A stretch of DNA of 64,000 nucleotides from Pseudomonas hygromyciniae (GCF_016925675.1 NZ_CP070506.1:1920501-1984500), one strand, 5' to 3'; positions 1-8,463 are shown, counted from the stretch's first letter. The notes: generated by a model from the sequence alone, not told the origin. Numbers and translations are program-made.

Positions 1-844
1 CACGCCAGAACAGCGACTGGGTCTCGATCTGGCTGTCGGTACCGCCCTTGACGAACGCGGCCTGGATCGAGCAAGTGTCGGGGTAGTTGCCCTTGAAGTG
101 CAGGGTGTCGACCACTACCTTCTCGACCTCGCCGGCATGCCCCAGCGCGACGATCACCCAGTCATTGCCAGGTGTGCGACGACGCGCGGTTTCCCAGCCA
201 TCGCCCATGTTGATGCCACGGCCCGGGTTGAGGATGTTGCCCATGCGCCCGAAGTGTTCGTCGGAGCAGGCCAGTGCGCGGCCGCCATTGAGGGAGGAGG
301 CCAGGTCCACTTGTTCGTTGTCGCCCACGGCCGACCAGTCGCGGAACGGAATGCCATACACCCGCAGACGCGCTACGCCACCATCGGGGAAGATGTTGAA
401 GCGCAGGTGGCTGAACGCCTGGTCGTTATTGATTTCGTGCAGATGATGGCTATTGCCCTGCAACTCCACGGCAGACAGCACTTCGACCCACTGGGTGTTT
501 TCAGTCGGTTCGCCTTCGGCCAGGAAGCAGCCTTCCAGGGATGCCGACGGCGGGAAGTTGCCGGTAAAGAATGAAGTGTCGATGTCCACGCCCTTGATCG
601 TGCCCGGTACGCCCAAGCGGATCACCGCGCTGTCGAAGCCTTCGAAGCGCTTGCGGCGTGACTCCCAGCCGTCCATCCACTTGCCGTTATCATCGAAAAC
701 GCCCTCCTTCCATACGGCCGGGGTCGGCTGGAACAGTCGGTTGGCGTCAGCGAACCAGTCATCGGTCACCGAGATGATCTTGGTGCCCAGACGGGCGTCG
801 GCCAGGTTGACGAACTTCTCGAAGGGTAGGGGTTGCGCTTTCAT
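1..844 (-). CDS. alc: Allantoicase (3' end outside window)
   Basis: Hydrolyses allantoate to ureidoglycolate and urea, the last ring-derived step of uric acid breakdown. The reverse-strand reading frame is open from an ATG at 844 to the window edge (about 281 residues). It starts [20 protein letters not shown] and contains the duplicated allantoicase fold, seen as GWESRRKR near residue 60 and the later [16 protein letters not shown]. The family is about 330 residues, so roughly 50 C-terminal residues are missing because of the window boundary, not truncation. It is the distal gene of a minus-strand run puuE-uraD-alc, with a 40-base gap after uraD, so it is probably co-transcribed. The ureidoglycolate-consuming enzyme would be expected just beyond the left edge. 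Confidence 0.95.
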   Translation of the reverse strand, partial: MKAQPLPFEKFVNLADARLGTKIISVTDDWFADANRLFQPTPAVWKEGVFDDNGKWMDGWESRRKRFEGFDSAVIRLGVPGTIKGVDIDTSFFTGNFPPSASLEGCFLAEGEPTENTQWVEVLSAVELQGNSHHLHEINNDQAFSHLRFNIFPDGGVARLRVYGIPFRDWSAVGDNEQVDLASSLNGGRALACSDEHFGRMGNILNPGRGINMGDGWETARRRTPGNDWVIVALGHAGEVEKVVVDTLHFKGNYPDTCSIQAAFVKGGTDSQIETQSLFWR

Positions 845-884
845 TCTTCTTGTCTGCCTTAGATAGAGTGGCTGGGGATGGTGT

Positions 885-1400
885 CTAGAGGGTCAATAAA
901 CGGAACAACGCAATCTTGTTGATCTCTGCCAGTGCGCACTTGAACTCGGTTTCGACCGGGTTGTGGATGCGCGTTTCAAACGCGGCGAGGATCTGATGCC
1001 GGTTGCTGCCTTTTACCGCCATGATGAAGGGAAACTTGAACTTGGCCTTGTAGGCGTCGTTCAGCTCGGTGAAGCGAGAAAACTCTTCGGCCGTGCATTG
1101 GTGAATACCGGCGCCAGCTTGTTCGTTGGTGCTGGCTTCGGTCAGTTGGCCCTGGACGGCGGCTTTGCCGGCCAGGTCCGGGTGAGCGTTGATCAGCGCC
1201 AGTTGCCTGGTGTGATCGGCGCGGAGCAGGATATCGCTCATGCGCTGGTGCAGGGTTTCGATCTCATCGATCGAGGCGTCCTGGCCCAGGTCGAAGGCCT
1301 TTTCGGCCACCCATGGCGAGTGTTCGTAGATATCAGCGAAGGCTGCGACGAATTCGTCGCGGCTGAGGGCCGATGGTTTCAAGGTCTGGAAAGCAGTCAT
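885..1400 (-). CDS. uraD: 2-oxo-4-hydroxy-4-carboxy-5-ureidoimidazoline decarboxylase
   Basis: Converts OHCU to (S)-allantoin, between HiuH and PuuE in uric acid degradation. The product is 171 residues, starting [17 protein letters not shown], and carries the family signature [12 protein letters not shown] (catalytic His) and the basic [11 protein letters not shown] segment. A longer frame runs to 1469, but the ATG at 1400 is chosen because homologues start there and because it overlaps the puuE stop as ATGA, a usual sign of translational coupling. Confidence 0.95.
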   Translation of the reverse strand: MTAFQTLKPSALSRDEFVAAFADIYEHSPWVAEKAFDLGQDASIDEIETLHQRMSDILLRADHTRQLALINAHPDLAGKAAVQGQLTEASTNEQAGAGIHQCTAEEFSRFTELNDAYKAKFKFPFIMAVKGSNRHQILAAFETRIHNPVETEFKCALAEINKIALFRLLTL

Positions 1401-2323
1401 TTGCCGGCTCCCTGGAAAGGGTGTACGTCGTGCCAGTGGCGGGCAATGTCGACGCGGCGGGTGAACCACACCTGGTCATGGCCCTTGGCGTATTCGATAA
1501 AACGCTTGAGTGCAGCCAGGCGCGCCGGGCGGCCGATCAGGCGGCAATGCAGGCCGATGGACAGCATCTTCGGCGCCTCGGCACCTTCGGCATACAGCAC
1601 ATCGAACGCGTCCTTGAGGTACTCGAAAAAGTCGTCGCCCTTGTTGAAGCCCTGCACCTGGGTGAAGCGCATGTCATTGGTGTCCAGGGTGTAGGGGATC
1701 ACCAGGTGCGCTTTGCCAGTCGGGTTGTTCGGTTCCCAGTAGGGCAGGTCGTCGTCGTAGGTGTCGCAGTCGTACAGGAAGCCACCTTCCTCCATCACCA
1801 GCCGCCGCGTATTCGGGCCGGTGCGCCCGGTGTACCAGCCCAGTGGGCGCTCGCCGGTCAGCTCGGTAAGGATGCGGATGGCTTCGAGCATATGCTCGCG
1901 CTCCTGGGCCTCGTCCATGTACTGGTAGTCGATCCAGCGGTAGCCGTGGCTGCAGATCTCGTGACCGGCGGCGACCATTGCACGGATTACATCGGGGTGA
2001 CGCTGGGCGGCCATGGCCACGGCGAAGATGGTCAGCGGAATGTCAAATTCCTTGAACAGCTTGAGGATGCGCCACACGCCGGCACGGCTGCCGTATTCGT
2101 ACAGCGACTCCATGCTCATGTTGCGCGCGCCTTGCAGCGGCTGGGCCGAGACCATTTCCGAGAGGAAGGCTTCCGACTCTTTGTCGCCGTGCAGGATATT
2201 GCGCTCACCGCCTTCTTCGTAATTGAGTACGAACGACAGGGCGATACGCGCCTTGCCCGGCCAGTGAGGGTGCGGTGGGTTACTGCCGTAACCGATCAGG
2301 TCGCGTGGGTAGTCAGCGCTCAC
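1397..2323 (-). CDS. puuE: Cofactor-independent allantoinase (polysaccharide deacetylase fold)
   Basis: Hydrolyses allantoin to allantoate. The family (PuuE) replaces the metal amidohydrolase-type allantoinase in many pseudomonads and uses a polysaccharide-deacetylase-like barrel. About 308 residues: SADYPRDLIGYGSNPPHPHW at the N-terminus, the NodB-like HEICSHGYRW segment, then WYTGR. The frame is open to 2374, but the GTG at 2323 is preferred: an AAGGA lies about 9 bases upstream and the protein then starts at the conserved residues. First gene of puuE-uraD-alc; its promoter region holds a TTGTATACAA palindrome at 2388. Confidence 0.93.
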   Translation of the reverse strand: MSADYPRDLIGYGSNPPHPHWPGKARIALSFVLNYEEGGERNILHGDKESEAFLSEMVSAQPLQGARNMSMESLYEYGSRAGVWRILKLFKEFDIPLTIFAVAMAAQRHPDVIRAMVAAGHEICSHGYRWIDYQYMDEAQEREHMLEAIRILTELTGERPLGWYTGRTGPNTRRLVMEEGGFLYDCDTYDDDLPYWEPNNPTGKAHLVIPYTLDTNDMRFTQVQGFNKGDDFFEYLKDAFDVLYAEGAEAPKMLSIGLHCRLIGRPARLAALKRFIEYAKGHDQVWFTRRVDIARHWHDVHPFQGAGK

Positions 2324-2387
2324 TGCAGTCTTCCTTCTTGTTCGTGATCGATGGTGTGGCGGCCGTTGCGTCACAGCGATGGGCTGA

Positions 2388-2416
2388 TTGTATACAACTT
2401 AATGGTCACTTTGTAA
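2388..2416 (-). promoter_or_regulatory. Candidate puuE promoter with TTGTATACAA operator
   Basis: On the minus strand TTACAA (2416-2411) and TATACA (2394-2389) are separated by 16 bases, a plausible sigma-70 pair. The perfect palindrome TTGTATACAA (2388-2397) covers the -10. The same palindrome, exact or with one change, recurs before hiuH (2635) and before the purine permease (5527). Palindromes of this form are typical GntR/FadR-family sites, and a GntR regulator sits near this cluster in P. aeruginosa; assignment to it is inference. Confidence 0.5.
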
Positions 2417-2520
2417 GCCTGTATTTCTGCATTTTTTCCAGGCGGTCGCACCGGCCTATCCTTGCAAGAAACTTGCCCGACTGGTCAACTAAATCTCAAA
2501 AACCTGCGGCACCGCTTTAC

Positions 2521-2610
2521 TGTAGGAGCGGGCTTGCCTGCGATAGCGAACTTCCTATAGCCGCATTGCTCGCAGATACACCGTCATCGCCGGCAAGCCA
2601 GCTCCTATTG
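2521..2610. repeat. REP doublet (GTAGGAGCGGGCTTGCCTGCG type)
   Basis: Two inverted REP half-sites: TGTAGGAGCGGGCTTGCC at 2521 and its near-complement GGCAAGCCAGCTCCTA ending about 2607. It occupies the middle of the 419-base divergent gap between puuE and hiuH, leaving both promoter-proximal sides free. The right arm has drifted more than the left. Confidence 0.85.
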
Positions 2611-2634
2611 GGGAAGAGGGGGGTTGTTGAATTT

Positions 2635-2646
2635 ATTGTGTACAAT
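2635..2646 (+). promoter_or_regulatory. Candidate operator upstream of hiuH
   Basis: ATTGTGTACAAT lies 97 bases before the hiuH start and is the same palindrome as at 2388 and 5527 with one central purine change. It contains TACAAT, a possible -10. The shared motif suggests hiuH and puuE answer to one regulator from two divergent promoters. Confidence 0.45.
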
Positions 2647-2742
2647 TTTTTTGAAAAGTGTCTTAATCAGCCATCGCCGGCTTTTTCAGTGCCCCGCAAA
2701 GGTGCGGCCTCTTATTAATCGATGACACGGGAGCTCCGATCC

Positions 2743-3096
2743 ATGGGACGACTCACTACACACGTACTGGACGCCGCCCACGGCTGCCCAGGCAGCGCCA
2801 TCAAAGTTGAACTGTATCGCGTCGAAGGCGCGCAACTGGAGCTGGTCGCCAGCGCCCTGACCAACAGCGACGGCCGTTGCGACGCGCCACTGCTGCAAGG
2901 TGACGACTACCGCAGTGGCGTCTACCAGTTGCAGTTCAGTGCCGGGGATTACTACCGCGCCCGTGGTGTGCAACTGCCGGAACCGGCGTTTCTCGATGTG
3001 GTAGTGCTGCGTTTTGGCATCAGTGCCGAACAGGATCACTACCATGTGCCGTTGCTGATTTCGCCCTACAGCTACTCCACGTACCGCGGTAGCTAA
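2743..3096 (+). CDS. hiuH: 5-hydroxyisourate hydrolase (transthyretin-like)
   Basis: Hydrolyses 5-hydroxyisourate, the urate oxidation product, to OHCU for UraD. The 117-residue product starts MGRLTTHVLDAAHGCPG and ends in YRGS, the C-terminal tetrapeptide that separates HIU hydrolases from vertebrate transthyretins; the active-site HVLD histidine is present. An in-frame ATG at 2722 exists, but 2743 is preferred because the conserved domain begins there and a GGGAG precedes it. Transcribed away from puuE and followed by a clear terminator, so monocistronic. Confidence 0.94.
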   Translation: MGRLTTHVLDAAHGCPGSAIKVELYRVEGAQLELVASALTNSDGRCDAPLLQGDDYRSGVYQLQFSAGDYYRARGVQLPEPAFLDVVVLRFGISAEQDHYHVPLLISPYSYSTYRGS

Positions 3097-3141
3097 GTCG
3101 TCACACTCGCTTCACACCCCCAAATGCTCTTCGTTGGTTTC

Positions 3142-3167
3142 GCCCGCTCACACTGCGGGCTTTTTTT
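3142..3167 (+). terminator. Rho-independent terminator after hiuH
   Basis: GCCCGC (3142-3147), seven-base loop, GCGGGC (3155-3160), then seven T. Lies 45 bases after the hiuH stop. Confidence 0.85.
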
Positions 3168-3191
3168 GGCCTGCCAATAAAGGAGGGCCAC

Positions 3192-3321
3192 TGTAGGAGC
3201 GAGCTTGTCTCCGGGCGGCGCTCCGACGAAAAACGTCAACGATAACGCGCGTTTTCTGGTTAAACGTGGCGCTCTCAAGTTCTTCGTCGGAGCGCCGGCC
3301 GGAGACAAGCTCGCTCCTACA
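3192..3321. repeat. REP-like long inverted repeat (GTAGGAGCGAGCTTGTCTCCGG type)
   Basis: Outer arms TGTAGGAGCGAGCTTGTC (3192) and its complement (ending 3321), with a second inner pair built on GGCGCTCCGACGAA / TTCGTCGGAGCGCC. The inner pair makes this element longer than the ordinary REP doublets here. It fills most of the gap between the convergent hiuH and lysE genes. Confidence 0.85.
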
Positions 3322-3345
3322 ATGTACAGCGGCATTAGGGTTTCA

Positions 3346-3972
3346 CTAGCCCCTGAGCAGCGACGCCGCTCCGGCGCTGCCAAACAGCCCGGCGCTGAAG
3401 CGGTTGAACCAGCTCTGGCCCTTGCCGGTGCGCAGGTAGCGTGCGGCGCCGTGGGCACCCAGGCCGTAGGCCAGCTTGCACAGCAGGTCCAGCACGGTCC
3501 AGGTGGCGATCATGATCAGCAGTTGCGGCAGGAACGGCTGCTGGCTGCTGAGAAACTGCGGCAGGAAGGCGGCGAAAAACAGGATGTCCTTGGGGTTGCT
3601 GGCGCCCAGCACAAAGGCCCGGCCAAACAGGGCGCGAAAGCGCGGCACGGGTGCTGCGTCCGGCACCACGGCGCCCTGGGACGGCAGGCGCGATTGCTGC
3701 CAGCTCTGCCACGCAAGGTAGAACAGGTACAGCGCACCGACGATCTTCAAGGCGCTGAACAACTGCTCCGACGCCAGCAACAAGGCCCCCAGGCCCAGGG
3801 CCGAGGCGCTCAACAGGCAGATCGAGGCAAACACCCCGCCAAGAAACGCCGGGTACGAACGGCGCAGGCCGTAGTTCAGGCTGTTGCTGATCATCAGCAG
3901 CGACAGCGGCCCCGGAATCAGAATCACGATCAAAGCAGCGCCGCTGAACAGCAGCCAGGTTTCCACGCTCAT
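3346..3972 (-). CDS. LysE/RhtB-family amino-acid exporter
   Basis: Predicted inner-membrane exporter of amino acids or related metabolites; substrate unknown. The 208-residue product has the LysE pattern: a hydrophobic first helix, then IPGPLSLLMISNSLNYGLRR, about six membrane segments and the NPKDILFFAAFLPQF motif near residue 130. The frame extends to 4002 but the ATG at 3972 has a strong GGAGGA six bases upstream. It lies downstream of the purine permease gene but behind a terminator, so any link to purine use is positional only. Confidence 0.88.
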   Translation of the reverse strand: MSVETWLLFSGAALIVILIPGPLSLLMISNSLNYGLRRSYPAFLGGVFASICLLSASALGLGALLLASEQLFSALKIVGALYLFYLAWQSWQQSRLPSQGAVVPDAAPVPRFRALFGRAFVLGASNPKDILFFAAFLPQFLSSQQPFLPQLLIMIATWTVLDLLCKLAYGLGAHGAARYLRTGKGQSWFNRFSAGLFGSAGAASLLRG

Positions 3973-3991
3973 TACATTCCTCCATACATGC

Positions 3992-4015
3992 AAAAGCCCC
4001 ACCCGAAGGTGAGGC
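3992..4015 (-). terminator. Terminator between permease and exporter
   Basis: Minus-strand GCCTCACC / GGTGGGGC stem (one G:T pair) with a four-base loop, followed by TTTT. Ends transcription of the permease gene before the lysE-type gene. Confidence 0.75.
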
Positions 4016-4035
4016 GGTTTTCGCCAGCTTCCGCG

Positions 4036-5397
4036 TTACAGGAAGACAAACTTGGCGATGAAAATCGCGCACAGCACCCACAGGCTGATGGAAATCTGCT
4101 TGTACTTGCCCGTGCCGGTCTTGAGGGCCACGTAAGTGATAAAGCCCAGGGCGATGCCATCGGCGACCGAGAAGGTCAGGGGCATCATGATTGCCGTGAC
4201 AATCGCCGGAATGCTGTCGGTGGCGTCGTCCCACTCGATGTGTGCCATGCCGCTCATCATTAGCATCGCCACATAAATCAGCGCGCCGGCTGTGGCATAC
4301 GCAGGAATCATGCCCGCCAGCGGGGCGAAAAACATCGCCGCCACAAACAGCACGCCCACGGTTACAGCCGTAAGCCCTGTGCGCCCACCAGCCGCCACGC
4401 CCGCCGCGCTTTCTACATAACTGGTCACGGGCGGTACACCGACCACCGCGCCAAACACGCTGGAAGCACTGTCGGCTTTCAAGGCCCTCGACAGGTTTTC
4501 GATCTTGCCGTCGGCCTTTACCAGGCCAGCGCGCTGGGCGACGCCCATCAGGGTGCCGGCGGTGTCGAACATGTGCACAAACAGGAAGGCGAATACCACG
4601 CTGATCATGCTGACGTTGAACACGCCCATCACGTCCATCGCCATCCAGGTCGGCGCCAGGCTCGGCGGGGCGGCAACAATGCCCTGGTAATGCACCAGGC
4701 CCAGGCCCCAGCCGGCCAGGGTGACGGCAATGATGCTGATCAGGATCGCGCCGAATACCCGGTGGTAACTGAGGATCGCGATCAGCAGGAAGCACACGGC
4801 TGCCAACAGCGGGGCCGGTTCATGCAGGGAGCCGAGCTTGATCAGGGTGGCGGGGCTGGCAACGATGATGCCGGCGGTTTTCAGGCCGATCACCCCCAGG
4901 AACAGGCCCACCCCGGCGCCCATGGCGTGGCGCAGGCTTACCGGAATGCTGTTGAGCAGCCATTCGCGGATGCGCGACAGCGTCAGGATCATGAACAACA
5001 CGCCGGAGATAAACACCGCGCCCAGCGCGGTCTCCCAGGTGTAGCCCATGGTGCCGACCACGGTGTAGGTAAAGAACGCATTCAAGCCCATGCCTGGCGC
5101 CAGGCCGACTGGCCAGTTGGCGTACAGGCCCATCAACAGGCAACCGAGGGCCGCAGCGATACAGGTCGCGACAAACGCGGCGCCGTGGTCGATACCGGCG
5201 TCGGCCATGATGTTGGGGTTGACGAAGATGATGTAGGCCATGGTGATGAACGTCGTGAGGCCGGCGATCAATTCGGTCTTCACTGTGGTGCCATGCAAGC
5301 TGAGTTTGAACAGGCGTTCCAGCCAGCCCTGCTTTGTGGTCGAAAGGTGGGGCGGACTGAGGTCCAGGGTCGGGGCGTCGGATTTATGGCTTTCCAC
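4036..5397 (-). CDS. NCS2/AzgA-type purine permease
   Basis: Inner-membrane purine (adenine/guanine/hypoxanthine-type) uptake. 453 residues with about 12-14 membrane segments. Diagnostic stretches are GLTTFITMAYIIFVNP near the N-terminus, GLAPGMGLNAFF in helix 3, FDTAGTLMGVAQRAG mid-protein, and VPPVTSYVESAAGVAAGGRTG, all typical of AzgA-like NCS2 carriers. Start is GTG at 5397 with GAGGAG eight bases upstream. Its promoter region holds the same palindrome as hiuH and puuE, so it probably supplies the purines degraded by the adjacent pathway. The precise substrate cannot be read from sequence. Confidence 0.9.
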   Translation of the reverse strand: MESHKSDAPTLDLSPPHLSTTKQGWLERLFKLSLHGTTVKTELIAGLTTFITMAYIIFVNPNIMADAGIDHGAAFVATCIAAALGCLLMGLYANWPVGLAPGMGLNAFFTYTVVGTMGYTWETALGAVFISGVLFMILTLSRIREWLLNSIPVSLRHAMGAGVGLFLGVIGLKTAGIIVASPATLIKLGSLHEPAPLLAAVCFLLIAILSYHRVFGAILISIIAVTLAGWGLGLVHYQGIVAAPPSLAPTWMAMDVMGVFNVSMISVVFAFLFVHMFDTAGTLMGVAQRAGLVKADGKIENLSRALKADSASSVFGAVVGVPPVTSYVESAAGVAAGGRTGLTAVTVGVLFVAAMFFAPLAGMIPAYATAGALIYVAMLMMSGMAHIEWDDATDSIPAIVTAIMMPLTFSVADGIALGFITYVALKTGTGKYKQISISLWVLCAIFIAKFVFL

Positions 5398-5517
5398 AGC
5401 AAGTACTCCTCAAGAGTTTTATTGTTATTTCCAGCGCCGGACACATGAGTGGGCAGCGGCGCTTTGAGGTACCAGCGGGCTTTGTTGACCAGTAGGTCAG
5501 GAACTCGCACGAAGCGA

Positions 5518-5545
5518 ATTATGCTTTTGTATACAAAGAAAGCAA
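5518..5545 (-). promoter_or_regulatory. Candidate permease promoter with TTGTATACAA operator
   Basis: Minus strand: TTGCTT (5545-5540), 16-base spacer, CATAAT (5523-5518). The spacer contains the extended palindrome CTTTTGTATACAAAG (5524-5538), the best copy of the shared site. A protein bound there would sit between -35 and -10. Confidence 0.55.
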
Positions 5546-5589
5546 ATAATGTTTGCGATTATGTGTGCAAAAAAGATGAAAGGCCAATT

Positions 5590-6021
5590 TCAAAGTAGGG
5601 TCAGGGCTTTGTTCACCGCCAGCCAACCCTTCACCGCTTCTTCACCGGCCTCGGCAAAGGCGTGCTGCAGCAGCTTGACTTGCTCGCGGCGCAAGGACTG
5701 TTCGAAGCGCTGGCCTTCCTCGGTCAAGTGCAACAGGCGCTTACGTTTGTCAGCGTCCGAGGCAACGCTGTCGACCAGCTGCATTTCCTGCAATTGGCGC
5801 AGCGGCATGTTCAGCGCCTGCTTGCTCACCCCCAACAGCTCCAGCAGTTGCTTGACGCTCAAGGCGGGGTAGCGGGCGATAAAAAACACGATGCGTTGAT
5901 GCACCCGGCTCAAGCCCCGACGCTCCAGCATTGCATCGGCTTTGGCGGTAAAGGCCTGGTAGCCGAAGAAGAACGCTTCCATGGCGGCTTGCTGCGAGGT
6001 TTGGTTTTTAAGGTCAAGCAT
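5590..6021 (-). CDS. MarR-family transcriptional regulator
   Basis: 143-residue winged-helix regulator. LSVKQLLELLGVSKQALNMPLRQL is the recognition helix-turn-helix, followed by the wing with DADKRKRLLHLTEEG. It is divergent from the aminotransferase at 6103 with 81 bases between starts, and two copies of GTCAA-N5-TTGAC lie there, one centred on this gene's own ATG. Autoregulation and repression of the aminotransferase/GST pair is the natural reading. Effector unknown. Confidence 0.9.
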   Translation of the reverse strand: MLDLKNQTSQQAAMEAFFFGYQAFTAKADAMLERRGLSRVHQRIVFFIARYPALSVKQLLELLGVSKQALNMPLRQLQEMQLVDSVASDADKRKRLLHLTEEGQRFEQSLRREQVKLLQHAFAEAGEEAVKGWLAVNKALTLL

Positions 6022-6069
6022 ATTGACGTATCTACCTTGGGCGTCGTAATTTCGGTCAACCAGTTTGAC
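6013..6069. promoter_or_regulatory. Paired palindromic operators and divergent promoter
   Basis: GTCAA-N5-TTGAC occurs twice: 6013-6027 and 6055-6069. Both are preceded by G and followed by GTA, and the centres are 42 bases apart, about four helical turns. A plus-strand promoter can be drawn as TTGACG (6023) and CGTAAT (6045) with a 16-base spacer, so site 1 covers the -35 and site 2 lies just downstream of the -10. Site 2 also supplies TTGACC as a -35 for the minus-strand regulator gene. Confidence 0.6.
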
Positions 6070-6102
6070 GTATTTTCCCCAGGCTTTGCTACCGGTGACC
6101 CT

Positions 6103-7269
6103 ATGGCTTTCTCTGAACGTGTTTCGCGCCTTAAAAGCTCCTTGATCCGTGAGATCCTCGCGGCGGCCCAGCGCCCGCAGGTGATGTCATTTGCCGGTGG
6201 CCTGCCCGCCGAAGCCATGTTGCCGACGCTGGATTGGCAAGGCATGCCGCCGGCCATGGGCCAATACGGCATGAGCGAGGGCGAGCCGCAATTGCGCGAG
6301 TTGCTGGCCGCCGAGGCGCGGTCGCTGGGGGTGGCTTGCGAGGCCAGCCAGGTCCTGGTGGTCAGTGGTTCGCAGCAAACCCTGGACCTGGCAGCCAAGT
6401 TGTACATCGACCAAGGCACGCAGATCCTGCTGGAAGGCCCGACCTACCTGGCCGCCCTGCAGATCTTTCAACTGTTCGGCGCCGATTGCCTGACCGTGGA
6501 GCTGGAAGCCGACGGCCCGGACCTGACGGCGCTGCGCAGCAATCTGGAACGCCATCGCCCGGCGTTCATCTACCTGATCCCCACCTTCCAGAACCCGTCG
6601 GCGGTGCGCTACAGCGAAGCCAAGCGCGATGCCGTGGCGGCGCTGCTCGATGAATTCGGCGTGACCCTGATCGAAGACGAGCCCTACCGCGAGATGACCT
6701 TTGATGGCGGCAGCGCCCGGCCGATTGTCAGCCGTCTGCGCAAGGCCAGTTGGATCTACACCGGCACCGTCTCGAAAACCCTGCTCCCGGGCCTGCGGGT
6801 TGGCTACCTGATCGCCAGCCCCGATCTGTTCCCCCACCTGCTCAAGCTCAAGCAGTCGGCGGACCTGCACACCAACCGCGTCGGCCAATGGCAAGCCATG
6901 CAGTGGATCGGCACCGAGCGCTACCAGCAACACCTGGTGCAACTGCGCAGTTTTTACCGTGAGCGTCGCGATGGGTTCCAGGCGGCATTGACGCGCCACT
7001 TCGATGAACTGGCCGACTGGCAAGTGCCCCAGGGTGGATTATTCTTCTGGCTGACCTTGAAACAGCCCCTGGATACCCGCACCTTGTTGGCACCAGCGCT
7101 CGACCAGGACGTGGCGTTCATGCCTGGTGAACCGTTCTTTTCCGAGCCAGACCAGCACCACGGGCACCTGCGGCTCAACTTCAGCCACATCGACCCGGCA
7201 CGCCTGGACGAAGGTCTCAAGCGTCTCGCGGCGGTGATCCGTCAAGCACAGCGCGCGCAAGCGGCATAA
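6103..7269 (+). CDS. PLP-dependent aminotransferase, class I (2-aminoadipate/MocR-like)
   Basis: Fold type I aminotransferase of 388 residues. Seen: AGGLPAEAMLP at the N-terminus, NPSAVRY around residue 165, DEPYREM around 192 (PLP-binding Asp/Tyr) and YTGTVSKTLLPGLRVGYL with the Schiff-base Lys at residue 226. It is the stand-alone enzyme, lacking the GntR domain of MocR proteins. A longer in-frame start at 5662 would run antisense through the marR gene and is rejected. Eleven bases separate it from the GST gene, so the two form an operon under the MarR regulator. Substrate not predictable; an amino donor-specific transaminase. Confidence 0.88.
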   Translation: MAFSERVSRLKSSLIREILAAAQRPQVMSFAGGLPAEAMLPTLDWQGMPPAMGQYGMSEGEPQLRELLAAEARSLGVACEASQVLVVSGSQQTLDLAAKLYIDQGTQILLEGPTYLAALQIFQLFGADCLTVELEADGPDLTALRSNLERHRPAFIYLIPTFQNPSAVRYSEAKRDAVAALLDEFGVTLIEDEPYREMTFDGGSARPIVSRLRKASWIYTGTVSKTLLPGLRVGYLIASPDLFPHLLKLKQSADLHTNRVGQWQAMQWIGTERYQQHLVQLRSFYRERRDGFQAALTRHFDELADWQVPQGGLFFWLTLKQPLDTRTLLAPALDQDVAFMPGEPFFSEPDQHHGHLRLNFSHIDPARLDEGLKRLAAVIRQAQRAQAA

Positions 7270-7279
7270 GGGGAGCTTC

Positions 7280-7882
7280 ATGTACAAGGTTTATGGCGAT
7301 TACCGTTCGGGCAACTGCTACAAGGTCAAGTTGATGCTCAACCTGCTCGGCATCGCGTATGAGTGGGTCAATGTCGACATCTTGAACGGCGACACACAGA
7401 CCGCCGAGTTCCTGGCGAAGAACCCCAACGGCAAGATCCCGGTACTGGAGCTCGAAGACGGCACCTGCCTGTGGGAGTCCAACGCGATCCTCAACTTCCT
7501 CGCCGACGGCAGCGAGTTCCTGCCCACCGAGCCGCGCCTGCGGACCCAGGTGTTGCAGTGGCAGTTTTTCGAACAATACAGTCATGAGCCGTACATCGCG
7601 GTGGCGCGGTTTATCCTGCTTTACCTGGGGCTGCCGGAGGATCGGTTGGAGGAATACAAAACCACCCATAAAGGCGGCTACAAGGCCTTGAGGGTCATGG
7701 AAAAACAGCTGCAAGCCACGCCGTACCTGGTGGGCGACCAATATTCGATTGCCGATATTGCGCTGTATGCCTACACCCATGTGGCCCATGAGGGTGGCTT
7801 TGAGCTGAGCCCCTATCCGGCCGTACAAGCCTGGCTTGCACGCGTGGCCAGCCATCCCCGGCACGTGCCGATGCTCGACTGA
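7280..7882 (+). CDS. Glutathione S-transferase family protein
   Basis: 200-residue GST: N-terminal thioredoxin-like domain with YRSGNCYKVKLML (active-site Ser/Cys region), the cis-Pro loop NPNGKIPVLELEDG and WESNAILNFLA, then an all-helical C-terminal domain with the YLVGDQYSIADIALY N-capping motif. AGGGGAG lies just before the ATG. Co-transcribed with the aminotransferase; a role in detoxification or in degradation of a conjugated amino compound is inference. Confidence 0.9.
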   Translation: MYKVYGDYRSGNCYKVKLMLNLLGIAYEWVNVDILNGDTQTAEFLAKNPNGKIPVLELEDGTCLWESNAILNFLADGSEFLPTEPRLRTQVLQWQFFEQYSHEPYIAVARFILLYLGLPEDRLEEYKTTHKGGYKALRVMEKQLQATPYLVGDQYSIADIALYAYTHVAHEGGFELSPYPAVQAWLARVASHPRHVPMLD

Positions 7883-7896
7883 TAGGCGCGACCTAA

Positions 7897-7985
7897 ATGT
7901 GTGCGGGCTTGCTCGCGAAAGCGTAGGGTCAGTTGATGAATAATTGACTGACACACCGCATTCGCGAGCAAGCCCGCTCCCACAT
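7897..7985. repeat. REP doublet
   Basis: Inverted GTGCGGGCTTGCTCGCGAA and its complement ending CGCTCCCACAT, with a 40-base spacer. Lies between the convergent GST and glutaredoxin genes. Confidence 0.9.
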
Positions 7986-8002
7986 GTTGACCGCGTTTTC
8001 TG

Positions 8003-8374
8003 TCAGACCGCGGCGAAGCGCTTGTCCAGGTAATCGATGATCACCTTGGAGTCATACATCCAGGTGGTCTGGCCATTCTCTTCGATACGCAGGCACGGCA
8101 CCTTGATCTTGCCGCCTTGGGTAAGCAATGCCTGGCGGTCCTGCTCGTTGTTCTTCGCGTCCTTGAGCGCCACCGGTACATTCAGGCGGTGCAGGGTGCG
8201 GCGGGTCTTCACGCAGAACGGGCAGGCGTGGAATTGGTACAGGGTCAGGCCCTTGGCCGCTTGATTGACCTGCGCCTGTTGTTCGGCAGGGCGCTGCTTT
8301 TTGCGTGGACGGGTAAGGAAGTCGCCCGCGATGATGACGTGGCCGAGGCCTACTCGAAGTGCTTTGACGAACAT
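8003..8374 (-). CDS. Glutaredoxin-like protein
   Basis: 123 residues. The C-terminal 80 residues are a glutaredoxin fold: LTLYQFHACPFCVKTRRTL with a CPFC redox centre at residues 51-54 and the cis-Pro loop GKIKVPCL. The first 40 residues are a hydrophobic stretch plus a basic linker, so the protein may be membrane-anchored. Transcribed alone, behind the folE terminator. Confidence 0.88.
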   Translation of the reverse strand: MFVKALRVGLGHVIIAGDFLTRPRKKQRPAEQQAQVNQAAKGLTLYQFHACPFCVKTRRTLHRLNVPVALKDAKNNEQDRQALLTQGGKIKVPCLRIEENGQTTWMYDSKVIIDYLDKRFAAV

Positions 8375-8434
8375 GGCTGAAACCTCTTGCCCATGACAGA
8401 AGGGGCGGCAGCTTACCTGATTTCCACAGGCGAA

Positions 8435-8463
8435 AAAAAACCGGCGATGAATGCCGGTTTTTT
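8435..8463 (-). terminator. Terminator after folE
   Basis: AACCGGC / GCCGGTT stem (8439-8445, 8453-8459) with a seven-base loop, flanked by A and T runs on both sides, so it can act in both directions. It closes folE on the minus strand. Confidence 0.85.

Noticed and set aside
5662..6102. Upstream extension of the aminotransferase frame
   Set aside because: Runs antisense through the marR gene; conserved domain starts at 6103.
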